From Alcanivorax limicola (GTDB lineage: Bacteria; Pseudomonadota; Gammaproteobacteria; Pseudomonadales; Alcanivoracaceae): a stretch of DNA of 64,000 bases. This document shows, piece after piece, positions 35,840 through 44,057 of the stretch (positions are counted from its first letter, which is position 1; every line of letters begins with the position of its first letter). Both the position numbers and the translations under genes were made by a program. Under the pieces are notes generated by a model, which saw only the letters and a program-made list of their open reading frames with translations, ran no database searches and was not told the origin of the DNA. The stretch spans positions 961,955 through 1,025,954 of the forward strand of contig NZ_JAIOUB010000001.1 in NCBI RefSeq assembly GCF_019931215.1, in the 5' to 3' direction.

Positions 35840-36814
35840 ATGGAAAACACAACCCGCCTGCTGCAACGCCAGGCTGCCCTGCTGGCCGGTCGGCGTGCGC
35901 TGATCATTGATGCCAATGATGGTGCCCTGCGTGATCTGCCCGCTGCCCACCTGCATCTGCACGGTGATCTGGCCAACCTGCCACTGGATCAGACCGCGCC
36001 TGTGCCGGAGATTCCTGCGGACACCGACCTGCTCATCGTCATTCTGCCCAAGGCACGCGAACGTCTGGACATGCTGCTGGCCACGCTGGCCGGTAACCTG
36101 TCGGCGCCGATGGAATGCTGGCTGGTGGGCCCCGGTAAAGGTGGCATTCGCGGCGCGCTGAAGCAGTTCGCCCGCCATGCCGGCGCGGAACCGGAAGCCG
36201 TGGACAGTGCGCGCCACTGCAAGCTGTATCGCGGCCAACTGGTGCCCGCTGATCCGGCACCGCAGTCGGACTTTGTCCGGCGTTGGTCGCTGGGCGGGCT
36301 GACGCTGTGCAGTTTGCCGGGGGTGTTCAGTCACGGGCGCCTTGATGACGGCACTGACCTGCTCCTTGAAGAACTCAAAGAGAAGCCGCCCGCCGGGCCA
36401 GTACTCGACATCGGTTGCGGCGCTGGCGTGCTGACGGCAAGCCTGGCGGCGCAGGGGCTGAGCGTCACGGCCGTGGATGTCAGCGCCACCGCCGTGGCCG
36501 CCACCCGATTGACCCTGGCGGAGAATGGCCTGCACGCAGAAGTGCACCACAGTGATCTGTATCAGGCCGTGCCGGGCCGCTTCCGCACCTTGTGCACCAA
36601 CCCGCCCTTCCACGACGGCCTGACCCACACCACCGACATCAGCCGCCGGCTGATCAGCGAAGCCCCCCGGCACCTGCTGCCAGGCGGACAGCTGCTGCTG
36701 GTCGCCAACCAGGGGCTGCCTTACGGTGACTGGCTGCGGGAGCATTTTACCCAGGTTGCCGTGGCGCGGGAGAACCGGCGCTTCAAGGTCTGGCGTGCCA
36801 GCCTGCGGGCTTAG
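35840..36814 (+). CDS. rsmC: 16S rRNA m2G1207 methyltransferase RsmC-like
   Basis: SAM-dependent guanine-N2 methyltransferase of 324 residues with the two-domain layout of RsmC: a degenerate N-terminal methyltransferase-like domain and a catalytic C-terminal one with the SAM site LDIGCGAGVLTASL and catalytic NPPFHDG. VFSHGRLDDGTDLLLEEL just before the SAM site is a family hallmark. It acts on the small ribosomal subunit. RlmG is the nearest alternative, but the sequence and length fit RsmC better. Confidence 0.88.
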   Translation: MENTTRLLQRQAALLAGRRALIIDANDGALRDLPAAHLHLHGDLANLPLDQTAPVPEIPADTDLLIVILPKARERLDMLLATLAGNLSAPMECWLVGPGKGGIRGALKQFARHAGAEPEAVDSARHCKLYRGQLVPADPAPQSDFVRRWSLGGLTLCSLPGVFSHGRLDDGTDLLLEELKEKPPAGPVLDIGCGAGVLTASLAAQGLSVTAVDVSATAVAATRLTLAENGLHAEVHHSDLYQAVPGRFRTLCTNPPFHDGLTHTTDISRRLISEAPRHLLPGGQLLLVANQGLPYGDWLREHFTQVAVARENRRFKVWRASLRA

Positions 36815-36896
36815 CAGTCAGAGAGCCTCGTCAAGCCCTGCCCCGGATTTTACAAAAGGCCTACTGTTTGTATTCACTAACTTTCTCTACACTGCT

Positions 36897-36945
36897 GTGA
36901 TCCGGGATGCGATGTTGCATCCCTTGTGTGCCGACACCGGATCAC
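36897..36945 (+). repeat. Nested hairpins in the slt leader
   Basis: A 9-bp perfect repeat GTGATCCGG (36897-36905) and CCGGATCAC (36937-36945) brackets a second hairpin GGGATGC/GCATCCC with loop GATGTT (36904-36923). The two share two bases, so they compete. The outer right arm ends 6 nt before the slt ATG and would cover its ribosome site region. Possible leader-based or operator control. Confidence 0.55.
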
Positions 36946-36951
36946 GTCATC

Positions 36952-38931
36952 ATGCGTTTGTCAGTTGCCTTGCCCTCCTTCCGTACCACGCCCGTGCTGA
37001 TCAGTCTCGTGCTGGCGGCCAGCCTGCTGATGCAGCCCGGCTCCGCCATGACCCCGGCAGCCCCGGACACCGACCCGGCGCTTGCCAAAGCCGCGCTGGC
37101 AGCAGCCCGAGACGGTGACTTCGAGACGCTGAAAGCTCTGGAAGAGGCACTGGGCAGTGATCACCCCCTGCAGGGCTACCTTGACTATCACCGGGTCCGC
37201 CGAGCCCTGCCCGGCATCTCCCCGGCCGAGGTCAACCGTTATCGCGAACGCTATGCTGATCTGCCGCTGGCTGCTGGCATGGAGCGCATCGCTATCCGCG
37301 CTTATGGTCAGGCCGAAGACTGGCGCAAGCTGCGTCAGTTCCGCACCACACCGCCGGTCTCCGACGATCTGGTGTGTTACTACTGGCGCGCCATCCACGA
37401 CAGCAAACCGGAAAAAGCCCTGGCAGAAGTGCCCGCCATCTGGCGCCACGGCGGCTCACGCCCCGGTGCCTGCGACCCCCTTTTCGATCTGGCCCGGGAC
37501 GCGGGCGTGCTCAACGATGATCTGGTCTGGGAACGCATGCTGCTGGTATTCCGCCGCGGTGATCCGGCCTTGATGCGTTATCTCGGCGACCAGCTCAGCG
37601 ACGAGATGCAAGCCACCGGCTTGTTGCTGCGGCAGGTCTTCAACCGCCCCGAGTTGATTCTGAGCCTCCCGAGCGATCTGCCACGCCGGCAACGCTCTCA
37701 ACTGCTGGACGCCGGCCTGTACCGCATGGCGCAAAGCGACACCCCCCAGGCGCTGCGCACCCTCAACACCCTGATCGAACATGACCCGGCCCTGACAGAG
37801 TCCGGTCGCAGCGCCGCCGAACGGCGCATTGCCTTCTATTCCACCATCCGCGACCTGCCGGAAAATCGCGCCTGGCTGGACCGCTGGCTGCTGGCCCACG
37901 GCAGCGAAGCCATGCTCGAGCAACGCGCCCGCCGCGCCATCATTGAACAACGCTGGCACCACGTCATTGCCTGGATTGCCCGGCTCCCCGCCGACGCCCA
38001 GGAAAACGCCCGCTGGCAATACTGGCTCGGGCGCGCCTACGAGGCGACCGGCGAACCGGAACTGGCCGTATTCTCCTGGCAAAAAGCCGCCGGGCGTCGC
38101 AACTTCTGGGGCTTTGCCGCCGCCGACCGCATCGGCCAACCCTATGCACTGCACCATGCACCGGCCCCGGCAACCCCGGCCCCGGGCAACGAAGACGCCC
38201 TGGCCCGCATCGCTTTGCTGCTGGCGATTGATGAACCTGCACTGGCCCGCGACGAATGGCTCCTGCTCCTGCGCCGGGGCAACAATGCCAACGCCCACGC
38301 CCTGGCCAACTATGGCCTTGAACAACAGTGGTACCCGCTGGTGGTCGACGCCGCCATACACGCCGGCGCACACAATGTCCTCAACTGGCGCTTCCCGCAT
38401 GCCTACAAGAACGCCTTTGTTGCCGTAGCAAAAGAAAAAGACATGGACCCCTATCTGCTGATGGCGCTCGCCCGTCGCGAGAGTGCTTTCCACAGCCACG
38501 CCGTATCCCCGGTTGGCGCACGTGGGCTGATGCAGATCATGCCCGGCACCGCCGAAAATATTGCCGGTTGGCTGGAAGAACCGGCGCCCGATATCGACGG
38601 CCTCTATGTTCCCGAACTCAGCATCCGCTTCGGCAGCACCTACCTTGCAGACCTGCTGTCGCGCTATCAGGGCAACCGCCTGCTGGCACTGGCCGCCTAC
38701 AACGCCGGACGCCACAGAGTGGATGACTGGCTGAGCGACCAGACGCTGCCGTTCGATGTCTGGATCGAATCCATTCCCTTCAGCGAAACCCGCGACTATG
38801 TCCAGGCCGTCCTCGCCTACCGTGTGTTACTGCAAACACTGGATGGCCAGGACCCGGGCAAGATCGCACTGATCGAACCCCACGAGAGAAACCCCGGCTA
38901 TCACCTGGCCGCCCTGCGTGGTGAAAACTGA
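36952..38931 (+). CDS. slt: Soluble lytic transglycosylase Slt
   Basis: Periplasmic peptidoglycan-cleaving enzyme, 659 residues, normal for Slt70. Signal peptide (VLISLVLAASLLMQPGSA), a long superhelical U-domain (about 40-480) and a C-terminal lysozyme-like domain with catalytic Glu510 in LARRESAFHSHAVSPVGARGLMQIMPGTA and AYNAGRHRVDDWL. It cuts glycan strands to 1,6-anhydro products for recycling. The ATG at 36952 starts the signal peptide. Hairpins sit directly upstream and a copy of the dispersed dyad element lies 85 bp downstream. Confidence 0.95.
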   Translation: MRLSVALPSFRTTPVLISLVLAASLLMQPGSAMTPAAPDTDPALAKAALAAARDGDFETLKALEEALGSDHPLQGYLDYHRVRRALPGISPAEVNRYRERYADLPLAAGMERIAIRAYGQAEDWRKLRQFRTTPPVSDDLVCYYWRAIHDSKPEKALAEVPAIWRHGGSRPGACDPLFDLARDAGVLNDDLVWERMLLVFRRGDPALMRYLGDQLSDEMQATGLLLRQVFNRPELILSLPSDLPRRQRSQLLDAGLYRMAQSDTPQALRTLNTLIEHDPALTESGRSAAERRIAFYSTIRDLPENRAWLDRWLLAHGSEAMLEQRARRAIIEQRWHHVIAWIARLPADAQENARWQYWLGRAYEATGEPELAVFSWQKAAGRRNFWGFAAADRIGQPYALHHAPAPATPAPGNEDALARIALLLAIDEPALARDEWLLLLRRGNNANAHALANYGLEQQWYPLVVDAAIHAGAHNVLNWRFPHAYKNAFVAVAKEKDMDPYLLMALARRESAFHSHAVSPVGARGLMQIMPGTAENIAGWLEEPAPDIDGLYVPELSIRFGSTYLADLLSRYQGNRLLALAAYNAGRHRVDDWLSDQTLPFDVWIESIPFSETRDYVQAVLAYRVLLQTLDGQDPGKIALIEPHERNPGYHLAALRGEN

Positions 38932-39015
38932 AGCCGTTCCCGGATTCATCGCGGCTCCGTAGCAGCCTTTGCAAACGTGATGGATTTGGCGCCTGTTGGA
39001 AAACAGGCTGCCGTC

Positions 39016-39400
39016 CCTTCAGCAGAGTTGGTCACCCTCCATCGAGTACGCGTTGAGCCGGGGTATGCCCTTCCGGGACCGCTCAAGCCATCCCTGGTCG
39101 CTCGCGCTTTGGCCATCCCTGGCCAAAGAGGTCCCTCCACGGCATACCCCGGCTCAACGCTGGCAGGAAATTCGAAGTATGGTGGTTTTATCAACTTTCT
39201 AGAGGAACAAAACCGTCAGTTGGCTTCCGGCTTGTTAACCGAGCTGCGCGTGACGGCCCTCGGGGGGCGGGAAAGGTTTTCAGGACTGTTTGAGGCAGGA
39301 TGCCGAAACCAAGCCCCCAGGGATGGGTTTACGGCGTGTCCTGAAAACCTTTACCGCCCCCCGAGGGCCACAACCACCAAACCAAAACAGAATGGAAAAA
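39016..39400 (+). repeat. Dispersed double-hairpin element, copy 1
   Basis: Left hairpin: a perfect 20-bp stem (39050-39069 with 39141-39160), then GGGACC/GGTCCC, then CTTTGGCC/GGCCAAAG closing on loop ATCCCT (39115-39120). Linker about 39161-39253. Right hairpin: a 32-bp stem (39254-39285 with 39338-39369, one mismatch) around a 52-nt loop. Homologous copies lie at 50124-50579 and, reversed, at 61341-61684. It fills the gap between convergent slt and the methyltransferase gene. Short open frames inside are by-products of the palindromes and differ between copies. No transposase or target duplication seen. Confidence 0.9.
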
Positions 39401-39409
39401 AACAACCAG

Positions 39410-40150
39410 TCAAAACAACTTGCGAATCGTATACCGCAACTCTTCCAGACTCAGCGCATCCGCCAGCTCAGGCTCCGACTGCACCCGCCGCCGCAACGCA
39501 TTACTGCTGGTACTCTGCCGCGTCCACACGATTACCGCATTGTGGCAATCCGGCGTCGCCAATCGATAACCATTGGCCCACCCCCGCGGCTTTTTCGCCG
39601 CCTCACTGCGACTGAACTCACGCCACTCACCAAAATTCATGACCAGCATGCCCGTCGGGCTGACCAACTGATCCAGTTGCTTCAACCAGCGCTTGTCCGC
39701 CGCCACAGCACGCGTCACCTGCTTGTTCGCCGGTGCAAACAGATCCTCGATGACCAGATCGAACTTCGGCCCCTCGTAGGCCGCCGCCCATTTCACCGCG
39801 TCCGCACAAAAGGTTTCGACACCAAATGCCTTGACACCAAAGTGCGTCTCCGCGACTTCGAGATGCAAAGGGTCCAGCTCCACCGCCACCATCAGATCCG
39901 GGTCTACCAGCTTGCGCAGCGGCGGAATCAGACTGCCACCGCCCAGACCGAGCACCAGCACCCGACGCAAGGTATCCGGCGTGGTCAGCAGCGCGGGCAA
40001 CCACAACAAGTCCCACACACTGCCCGTCACCAGACGCTGCGGGTGAAATTCCGAATGCTGCACACCGTTGGCATACAGACGTAATGTACGGCCGTGACGG
40101 CGTACTTCGTATTCCACCCCGTCACGGCCGGCACGCCAGACTACTGCCAC
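39410..40150 (-). CDS. Spermidine-synthase-like methyltransferase-fold protein
   Basis: A 246-residue Rossmann-fold protein. VLVLGLGGGSLIPPLRKL is the nucleotide/SAM-binding motif and VAVELDPLHLEVAETHFGV the acidic strand, followed by DLVIEDLFAP, as in spermidine-synthase-like proteins. The N-terminal tetramerisation part of true SpeE is reduced, so the activity is uncertain. GGAGG lies 7 nt before the GTG start at 40150, which overlaps the end of the upstream pseudouridine synthase gene by 10 nt. Third gene of a minus-strand operon starting at 41690. Confidence 0.82.
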   Translation of the reverse strand: MAVVWRAGRDGVEYEVRRHGRTLRLYANGVQHSEFHPQRLVTGSVWDLLWLPALLTTPDTLRRVLVLGLGGGSLIPPLRKLVDPDLMVAVELDPLHLEVAETHFGVKAFGVETFCADAVKWAAAYEGPKFDLVIEDLFAPANKQVTRAVAADKRWLKQLDQLVSPTGMLVMNFGEWREFSRSEAAKKPRGWANGYRLATPDCHNAVIVWTRQSTSSNALRRRVQSEPELADALSLEELRYTIRKLF

Positions 40151-40884
40151 GTATCGTCCTCCATGCCGACCCGCGCCAGCAGCGCATCGGCGGGTCTTGT
40201 CCAGTGAGCTGCAGGGTGAGGTGTCGCATCGGACTGCTGCAGGGCAAGCCACTCACGCGCCTGATCCTGGAATACCGGATGCACAAAAGCGTCGTCGCTC
40301 GGCAGTGGTGCCAGGCAATGCATCATCTCGCCCTGCCAGAGAAAGGAGAGCGTCCAGGCATGCAGCGCCAGACGTGCCGCGGGGGCGCCGCCGTAGCGCT
40401 CATCACCCAGCAGCGGCGCGCCCATGGCCTTCATTGCCACGCGCAATTGATGGGTTCGCCCGGTCCAGGGTTTCAGCCAGAAAGCGCGGCGGCCGTCGCC
40501 AGCGGCAGCGGAGATGAAACTGGTCAGCGCCGGATGCTGCTGGTCCCGCGTCAGGCGCCAGTTGCCGTCACGGCTGCGCACCATGTCACCGGCCACCAGC
40601 CCCATTTTTTTTACCGGGCGTCGTGCGCTGATACCCAGATAGGTCTTGTCGATGCGGCGCCCGGCAAACAGCTCGCCCAGTGCTGCTGCCGCGTCACGGT
40701 GTCGGGCCAGCAATACCAGTCCGGATGTTGCCCGGTCCAGACGGTGTACGGGTAACAGCGATTCACCCAGGGCACGACTGACCGCGACCACCCAGCCAGG
40801 GCCATCTTCACTGTGCATGCTCGCGCCTGCTGGCTTGTTGAGAGCCAGAAAATCCGTGTGCCGGTAAAGTACGTCAGCCGTCAT
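40141..40884 (-). CDS. RluA-family pseudouridine synthase
   Basis: RNA-modifying enzyme of 247 residues. The catalytic Asp is in HRLDRATSGLVLLAR; the N-terminal FLALNKPAGASMH and WLKPWTGRTHQLRVAMKAMGAPLLGD are RluA-family signatures. There is no S4 domain, so it resembles the short TIGR01621-type and RluA group and not RluC/D. The ATG overlaps the thioesterase stop by 4 nt (ATGA). The RNA target (tRNA or 23S) cannot be assigned from sequence alone. Confidence 0.9.
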   Translation of the reverse strand: MTADVLYRHTDFLALNKPAGASMHSEDGPGWVVAVSRALGESLLPVHRLDRATSGLVLLARHRDAAAALGELFAGRRIDKTYLGISARRPVKKMGLVAGDMVRSRDGNWRLTRDQQHPALTSFISAAAGDGRRAFWLKPWTGRTHQLRVAMKAMGAPLLGDERYGGAPAARLALHAWTLSFLWQGEMMHCLAPLPSDDAFVHPVFQDQAREWLALQQSDATPHPAAHWTRPADALLARVGMEDDTWQ

Positions 40885-41690
40885 CCTGCGTATTCGCCGT
40901 AGGTCTGCACGACCTGGGTGACGTGGCCGAAAGCCCCCTGCGTATCGAACAGCTCCCCGTGCACCAGGCCCAGGCCATTGTCCTGCAACTGGGTCTCCGC
41001 CCGGATCGCCAGCCACTCGGACACCGGATAGCGATACAGAGACAGGTTGATGTCCGCATTGATGGTGCCGGTAGCATTGCCCAGGTTGAGCTGGGCCACC
41101 CCGTTACCCAGATCGCTGAGCATTGCGGCACGGACCATCGCGCTCAACGGTTGCCCCTCGACAATGGTGACCGGCAGATGCAACCAACTGGTGCCCTGGC
41201 CGGATTCGTTCCAGGGGGTCACCGCACGGACCGCCACCCGGGAATGCAGCCCGCGGGGAATCTTCAGCCCCTTGGCGTCCAGCATGGCCTGGATATCTGT
41301 CTGTGCCAGACCTTCCGGCCCAGGCGGCGGCGCCTGCGGACGCGGTACGTGCGCCGGCAAGGCGATCTGATGGGCGCGCTGCAGCACGGCTGAAGCCGAT
41401 GCCACCAATGTCGTGCCCTGGTACATGTCCAGCTGCAATACCTTGAGGCGACCGCCGTCTCGCCGCAGTTGCGTTTCCACCCGCAGGCGCTGCCGGGGCA
41501 CCGGGCGCAGCAGGTCCATGGTCAACCGACCGAGGCGGAAATCAGCATAATCCGCGATATTTTCCTCAAGCACATGCCCGAACAATCCCGCTACGGCACC
41601 ACCGTGCAACATATTCGGGTGCCAGGGGCTGCCGGTGGCGGGCGTAGGCAGATAATCGGGGCCGTCGCAGTGAAAAAGAACGTCTGACAT
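40881..41690 (-). CDS. Acyl-CoA thioesterase family protein (double hotdog)
   Basis: A 269-residue TesB-like protein with two hotdog domains: NMLHGGAVAGLFGHVLEE and RLTMDLLRPVPRQRLRVETQLRRDGGRL in the N-terminal domain, LNLGNATGTINADINLSLYRYPVSEWLAIRAETQL in the C-terminal domain. Such enzymes hydrolyse acyl-CoA. First gene of a three-gene minus-strand group, coupled to the pseudouridine synthase by ATGA. Start set at MSDVLFHC (41690). Confidence 0.87.
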   Translation of the reverse strand: MSDVLFHCDGPDYLPTPATGSPWHPNMLHGGAVAGLFGHVLEENIADYADFRLGRLTMDLLRPVPRQRLRVETQLRRDGGRLKVLQLDMYQGTTLVASASAVLQRAHQIALPAHVPRPQAPPPGPEGLAQTDIQAMLDAKGLKIPRGLHSRVAVRAVTPWNESGQGTSWLHLPVTIVEGQPLSAMVRAAMLSDLGNGVAQLNLGNATGTINADINLSLYRYPVSEWLAIRAETQLQDNGLGLVHGELFDTQGAFGHVTQVVQTYGEYAG

Positions 41691-41798
41691 GGTGCACCTT
41701 GATCGCACGGAAAGCGCAGAAGTCTAGCAGATGTCGCTTCCTTCTGGCCTGACGGACGTGGACAATAGCCGATCAAATCAGGCAGTGAGGACGTACCA

Positions 41799-42278
41799 AT
41801 GAGTCAAGCACCCAACAAGGTTCTGGCGATGTACCAGAAAATGGAGGCCCTCCCCGTCGGCAAAACGCTGTTCGCCATGGCCATCTGTCGCAAAGCGCCC
41901 TACTTCGGCACGGTGCGCCCGCGCATCGTCACGCTGCGACAGGACTACTGCGAAGCGACACTGAAAAAGCGACGTGCGGTGGAAAACCATATCGGCACCG
42001 TGCACGTCATTGCCATTTGCAACGGGCTGGAATTCGCCATGGGCGTGGTGGCGGAAGCCTCCATTCCGGCACACCTGCGCTGGATCCCCAAGGGCATGGA
42101 TGTACGTTATACCGCCAAGGCGGACAGCGACATCACGGTCACTGCCGAGGTCGCGCCGGGTGCCTGGGAACAGGGCCCGGAAGTCCCGGTGACCGTGACC
42201 GCCCGGCGTGTCGACGGTACCGTGGTTGTGGAAGGCACCATCCACCTGTGGGTCACCGAAAAACCGCCCCGCAAGTGA
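41799..42278 (+). CDS. DUF4442 hotdog-fold protein
   Basis: A 159-residue single hotdog domain. The family pattern is seen in APYFGTVRPRIVTLRQDYCEATLKKRRAVENHIGTVHVIAICNGLEFAMG. PaaI-like thioesterases share the fold, but DUF4442 members often lack a clear catalytic acid, so enzyme activity is unproven. It is followed 30 bp later by a yaeQ-like gene, perhaps in the same transcript, and is divergent from the TesB-like gene. Confidence 0.87.
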   Translation: MSQAPNKVLAMYQKMEALPVGKTLFAMAICRKAPYFGTVRPRIVTLRQDYCEATLKKRRAVENHIGTVHVIAICNGLEFAMGVVAEASIPAHLRWIPKGMDVRYTAKADSDITVTAEVAPGAWEQGPEVPVTVTARRVDGTVVVEGTIHLWVTEKPPRK

Positions 42279-42308
42279 TCTGACAGACAACCACCATCAG
42301 GAACCCTC

Positions 42309-42845
42309 ATGGCACTGAGCTCGACCATTTTTCACGCCAGCCTGGATATTGCAGACACTGACCGTAATCACTTCGGTCACGAACGGCTGACGCTGGCGTT
42401 GCATCCGTCGGAAACGCCGGAGCGCATGGTCGCGCGGGTGCTGGCCTGGTGCCTGTTCCCGGACCCGCCGCTGACATTCGGCAGCGGCATTTCCACCCGC
42501 GATGAGGCGGACCTGCTGGCGAAGGACCTGCACGACAATATCGCCCACTGGGTCGACGTGGGCGAGCCGGACGCCGACCGGGTGCGCAAGGCCTGCCTGA
42601 AGGCCGCGCGCGTCACCGTGCTGCCTTACGGGCGGCAATGGGCGCAATGGTGGAAGCGCAACGAGAAGGACATCCGCAAGATGAGCCGGGCGCAGATCGT
42701 TGTGCTGCCCTGGGAGTCGGTGGACATGCTGGCACGCAACCTGCCGCGCAACTTCACCTGGCAGGTGAACGTCAGCGACGGCAGCCTGTATGTTGTGGAT
42801 CACAACGGTGAGATGGTGACGGTGACCACCGAAACACCGGACTGA
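42309..42845 (+). CDS. yaeQ: YaeQ family protein
   Basis: 178 residues, normal for YaeQ. Motifs: HASLDIADTDRNHFGHERLTLALHPSET at the N-terminus, PDPPLTFGSGIST, HWVDVGEPDADRVRKA and QVNVSDGSLYVVDHNG. The fold is related to PD-(D/E)xK nucleases; YaeQ was named for its ability to restore haemolysin transcription in an RfaH mutant, but its biochemical role is unsettled. The context gives no further clue. Confidence 0.95.
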   Translation: MALSSTIFHASLDIADTDRNHFGHERLTLALHPSETPERMVARVLAWCLFPDPPLTFGSGISTRDEADLLAKDLHDNIAHWVDVGEPDADRVRKACLKAARVTVLPYGRQWAQWWKRNEKDIRKMSRAQIVVLPWESVDMLARNLPRNFTWQVNVSDGSLYVVDHNGEMVTVTTETPD

Positions 42846-42971
42846 CTGCCGGGCGCGAACGCCGCCCTGTTGGCAGCGCAATACATCGGAGACTGCTGGT
42901 ACACTGGCCCGTATCAGTATCGGCGGCAACGTCGGTATATCGCCTTCGACCATCACATTGCGGTTAACGTC

Positions 42972-44057
42972 ATGTCAGCTTGGCACCCTTCCGTTTTCTC
43001 CTTTCCTGCGAGCTATGCTGAAGCGAGACAGCGCTTTCTGGCGCTGGCTGCCGGCCAGGGCGTCTTGCGCGCCCATGCAGGCGCAGAGCGTGGGCCAGAC
43101 GGCGAGACACTGGAAAGTCACAGCGTGTGGTCAGGGCCGGAGGATGCGTCGCGGGTGCTGGTGCTGATGTCCGGCACCCATGGTGTGGAAGGATTGGCAG
43201 GCTCGGCAATACAGCAGTATCTGCTGCAACAGATGGCCGATGGCAGCCTGACACTGCCGCCTGACTGCGCCTGCCTGATGGTGCATCTGCTCAATCCCTG
43301 GGGCACGGCCTGGCTGCGCCGCTGTGATCAGCAAGGCATTGACCTGAACCGCAATTTTGTCGATTTCCGTCATCCGTTGCCGGAGAACCCGGGTTACAAC
43401 GTCTTGCGTGATGCGCTACTCGGCACATCGCGGGAAGTACGCCAGCAACAGCTGCACACCTTCGAGCGGCAGCACGGCCGTACCGCGCTGGAAATCGCCA
43501 TCAGCGGCGGCCAGTACACGGACCCGCTGGGCCCGTTTTACGGCGGCCAGGCGCCGGCAGCAGCCAACCATCTGATCCAGGCATTGATCCAGGAGCATCG
43601 CCTGGCGACTCGCCAGCTGGCAGTCATTGATCTGCACACCGGCCTGGGCCCCTACGGCTATGGCGAGGTGATCTGCGACCATGCGCCGGACAGCGCGGGC
43701 ACCGCGACGGCGCGGCGCTGGTACGGCGACGCCGTCACCCTGCCGGCAACCGGTACCTCCTCTTCCGTGCCGAAGGCCGGGCTTCTGGATTACGCCTGGC
43801 ACGCCATCATGGACGCGCAAAGCTGCTTCGTGACGCTGGAATTCGGCAGCTTCGCCACGGACACCCTGTTCGAGGTGATCCTGGCCGATCACCGGTTGCA
43901 TCAGCATGGCATGCCGGACTGGCACAGCCCGGCAACCCGCGCGGTCAAACAGGCCATGCGCCATCACTTCTGTCCCGACGCGCCGCAGTGGCGTGAACTG
44001 GTGTTGTTCCGCGCCCGACAAGTCGTCGGCCTTGCACTGGCAGGGCTGACATCATGA
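42972..44057 (+). CDS. DUF2817/M14-like metallopeptidase
   Basis: A 361-residue zinc-carboxypeptidase-like enzyme. Zinc ligands: His and Glu of GTHGVEGLAG and His of VIDLHTGLGPYG; substrate-binding NRNF in IDLNRNFVDFRHP; catalytic Glu in TLEFGSFAT. No signal peptide is visible, so it is probably cytosolic. The stop overlaps the ATG of the GNAT-C39 gene (ATGA), pairing a carboxypeptidase-like with an acetyltransferase-cysteine peptidase protein. Target peptide or amide unknown. Confidence 0.88.
   Translation: MSAWHPSVFSFPASYAEARQRFLALAAGQGVLRAHAGAERGPDGETLESHSVWSGPEDASRVLVLMSGTHGVEGLAGSAIQQYLLQQMADGSLTLPPDCACLMVHLLNPWGTAWLRRCDQQGIDLNRNFVDFRHPLPENPGYNVLRDALLGTSREVRQQQLHTFERQHGRTALEIAISGGQYTDPLGPFYGGQAPAAANHLIQALIQEHRLATRQLAVIDLHTGLGPYGYGEVICDHAPDSAGTATARRWYGDAVTLPATGTSSSVPKAGLLDYAWHAIMDAQSCFVTLEFGSFATDTLFEVILADHRLHQHGMPDWHSPATRAVKQAMRHHFCPDAPQWRELVLFRARQVVGLALAGLTS

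Noticed and set aside
39025-39200. Short frames inside the dyad elements (PSIEYALSRG-type peptides)
   Set aside because: They arise from the palindromic DNA on both strands, lack ribosome sites and break differently in each copy.
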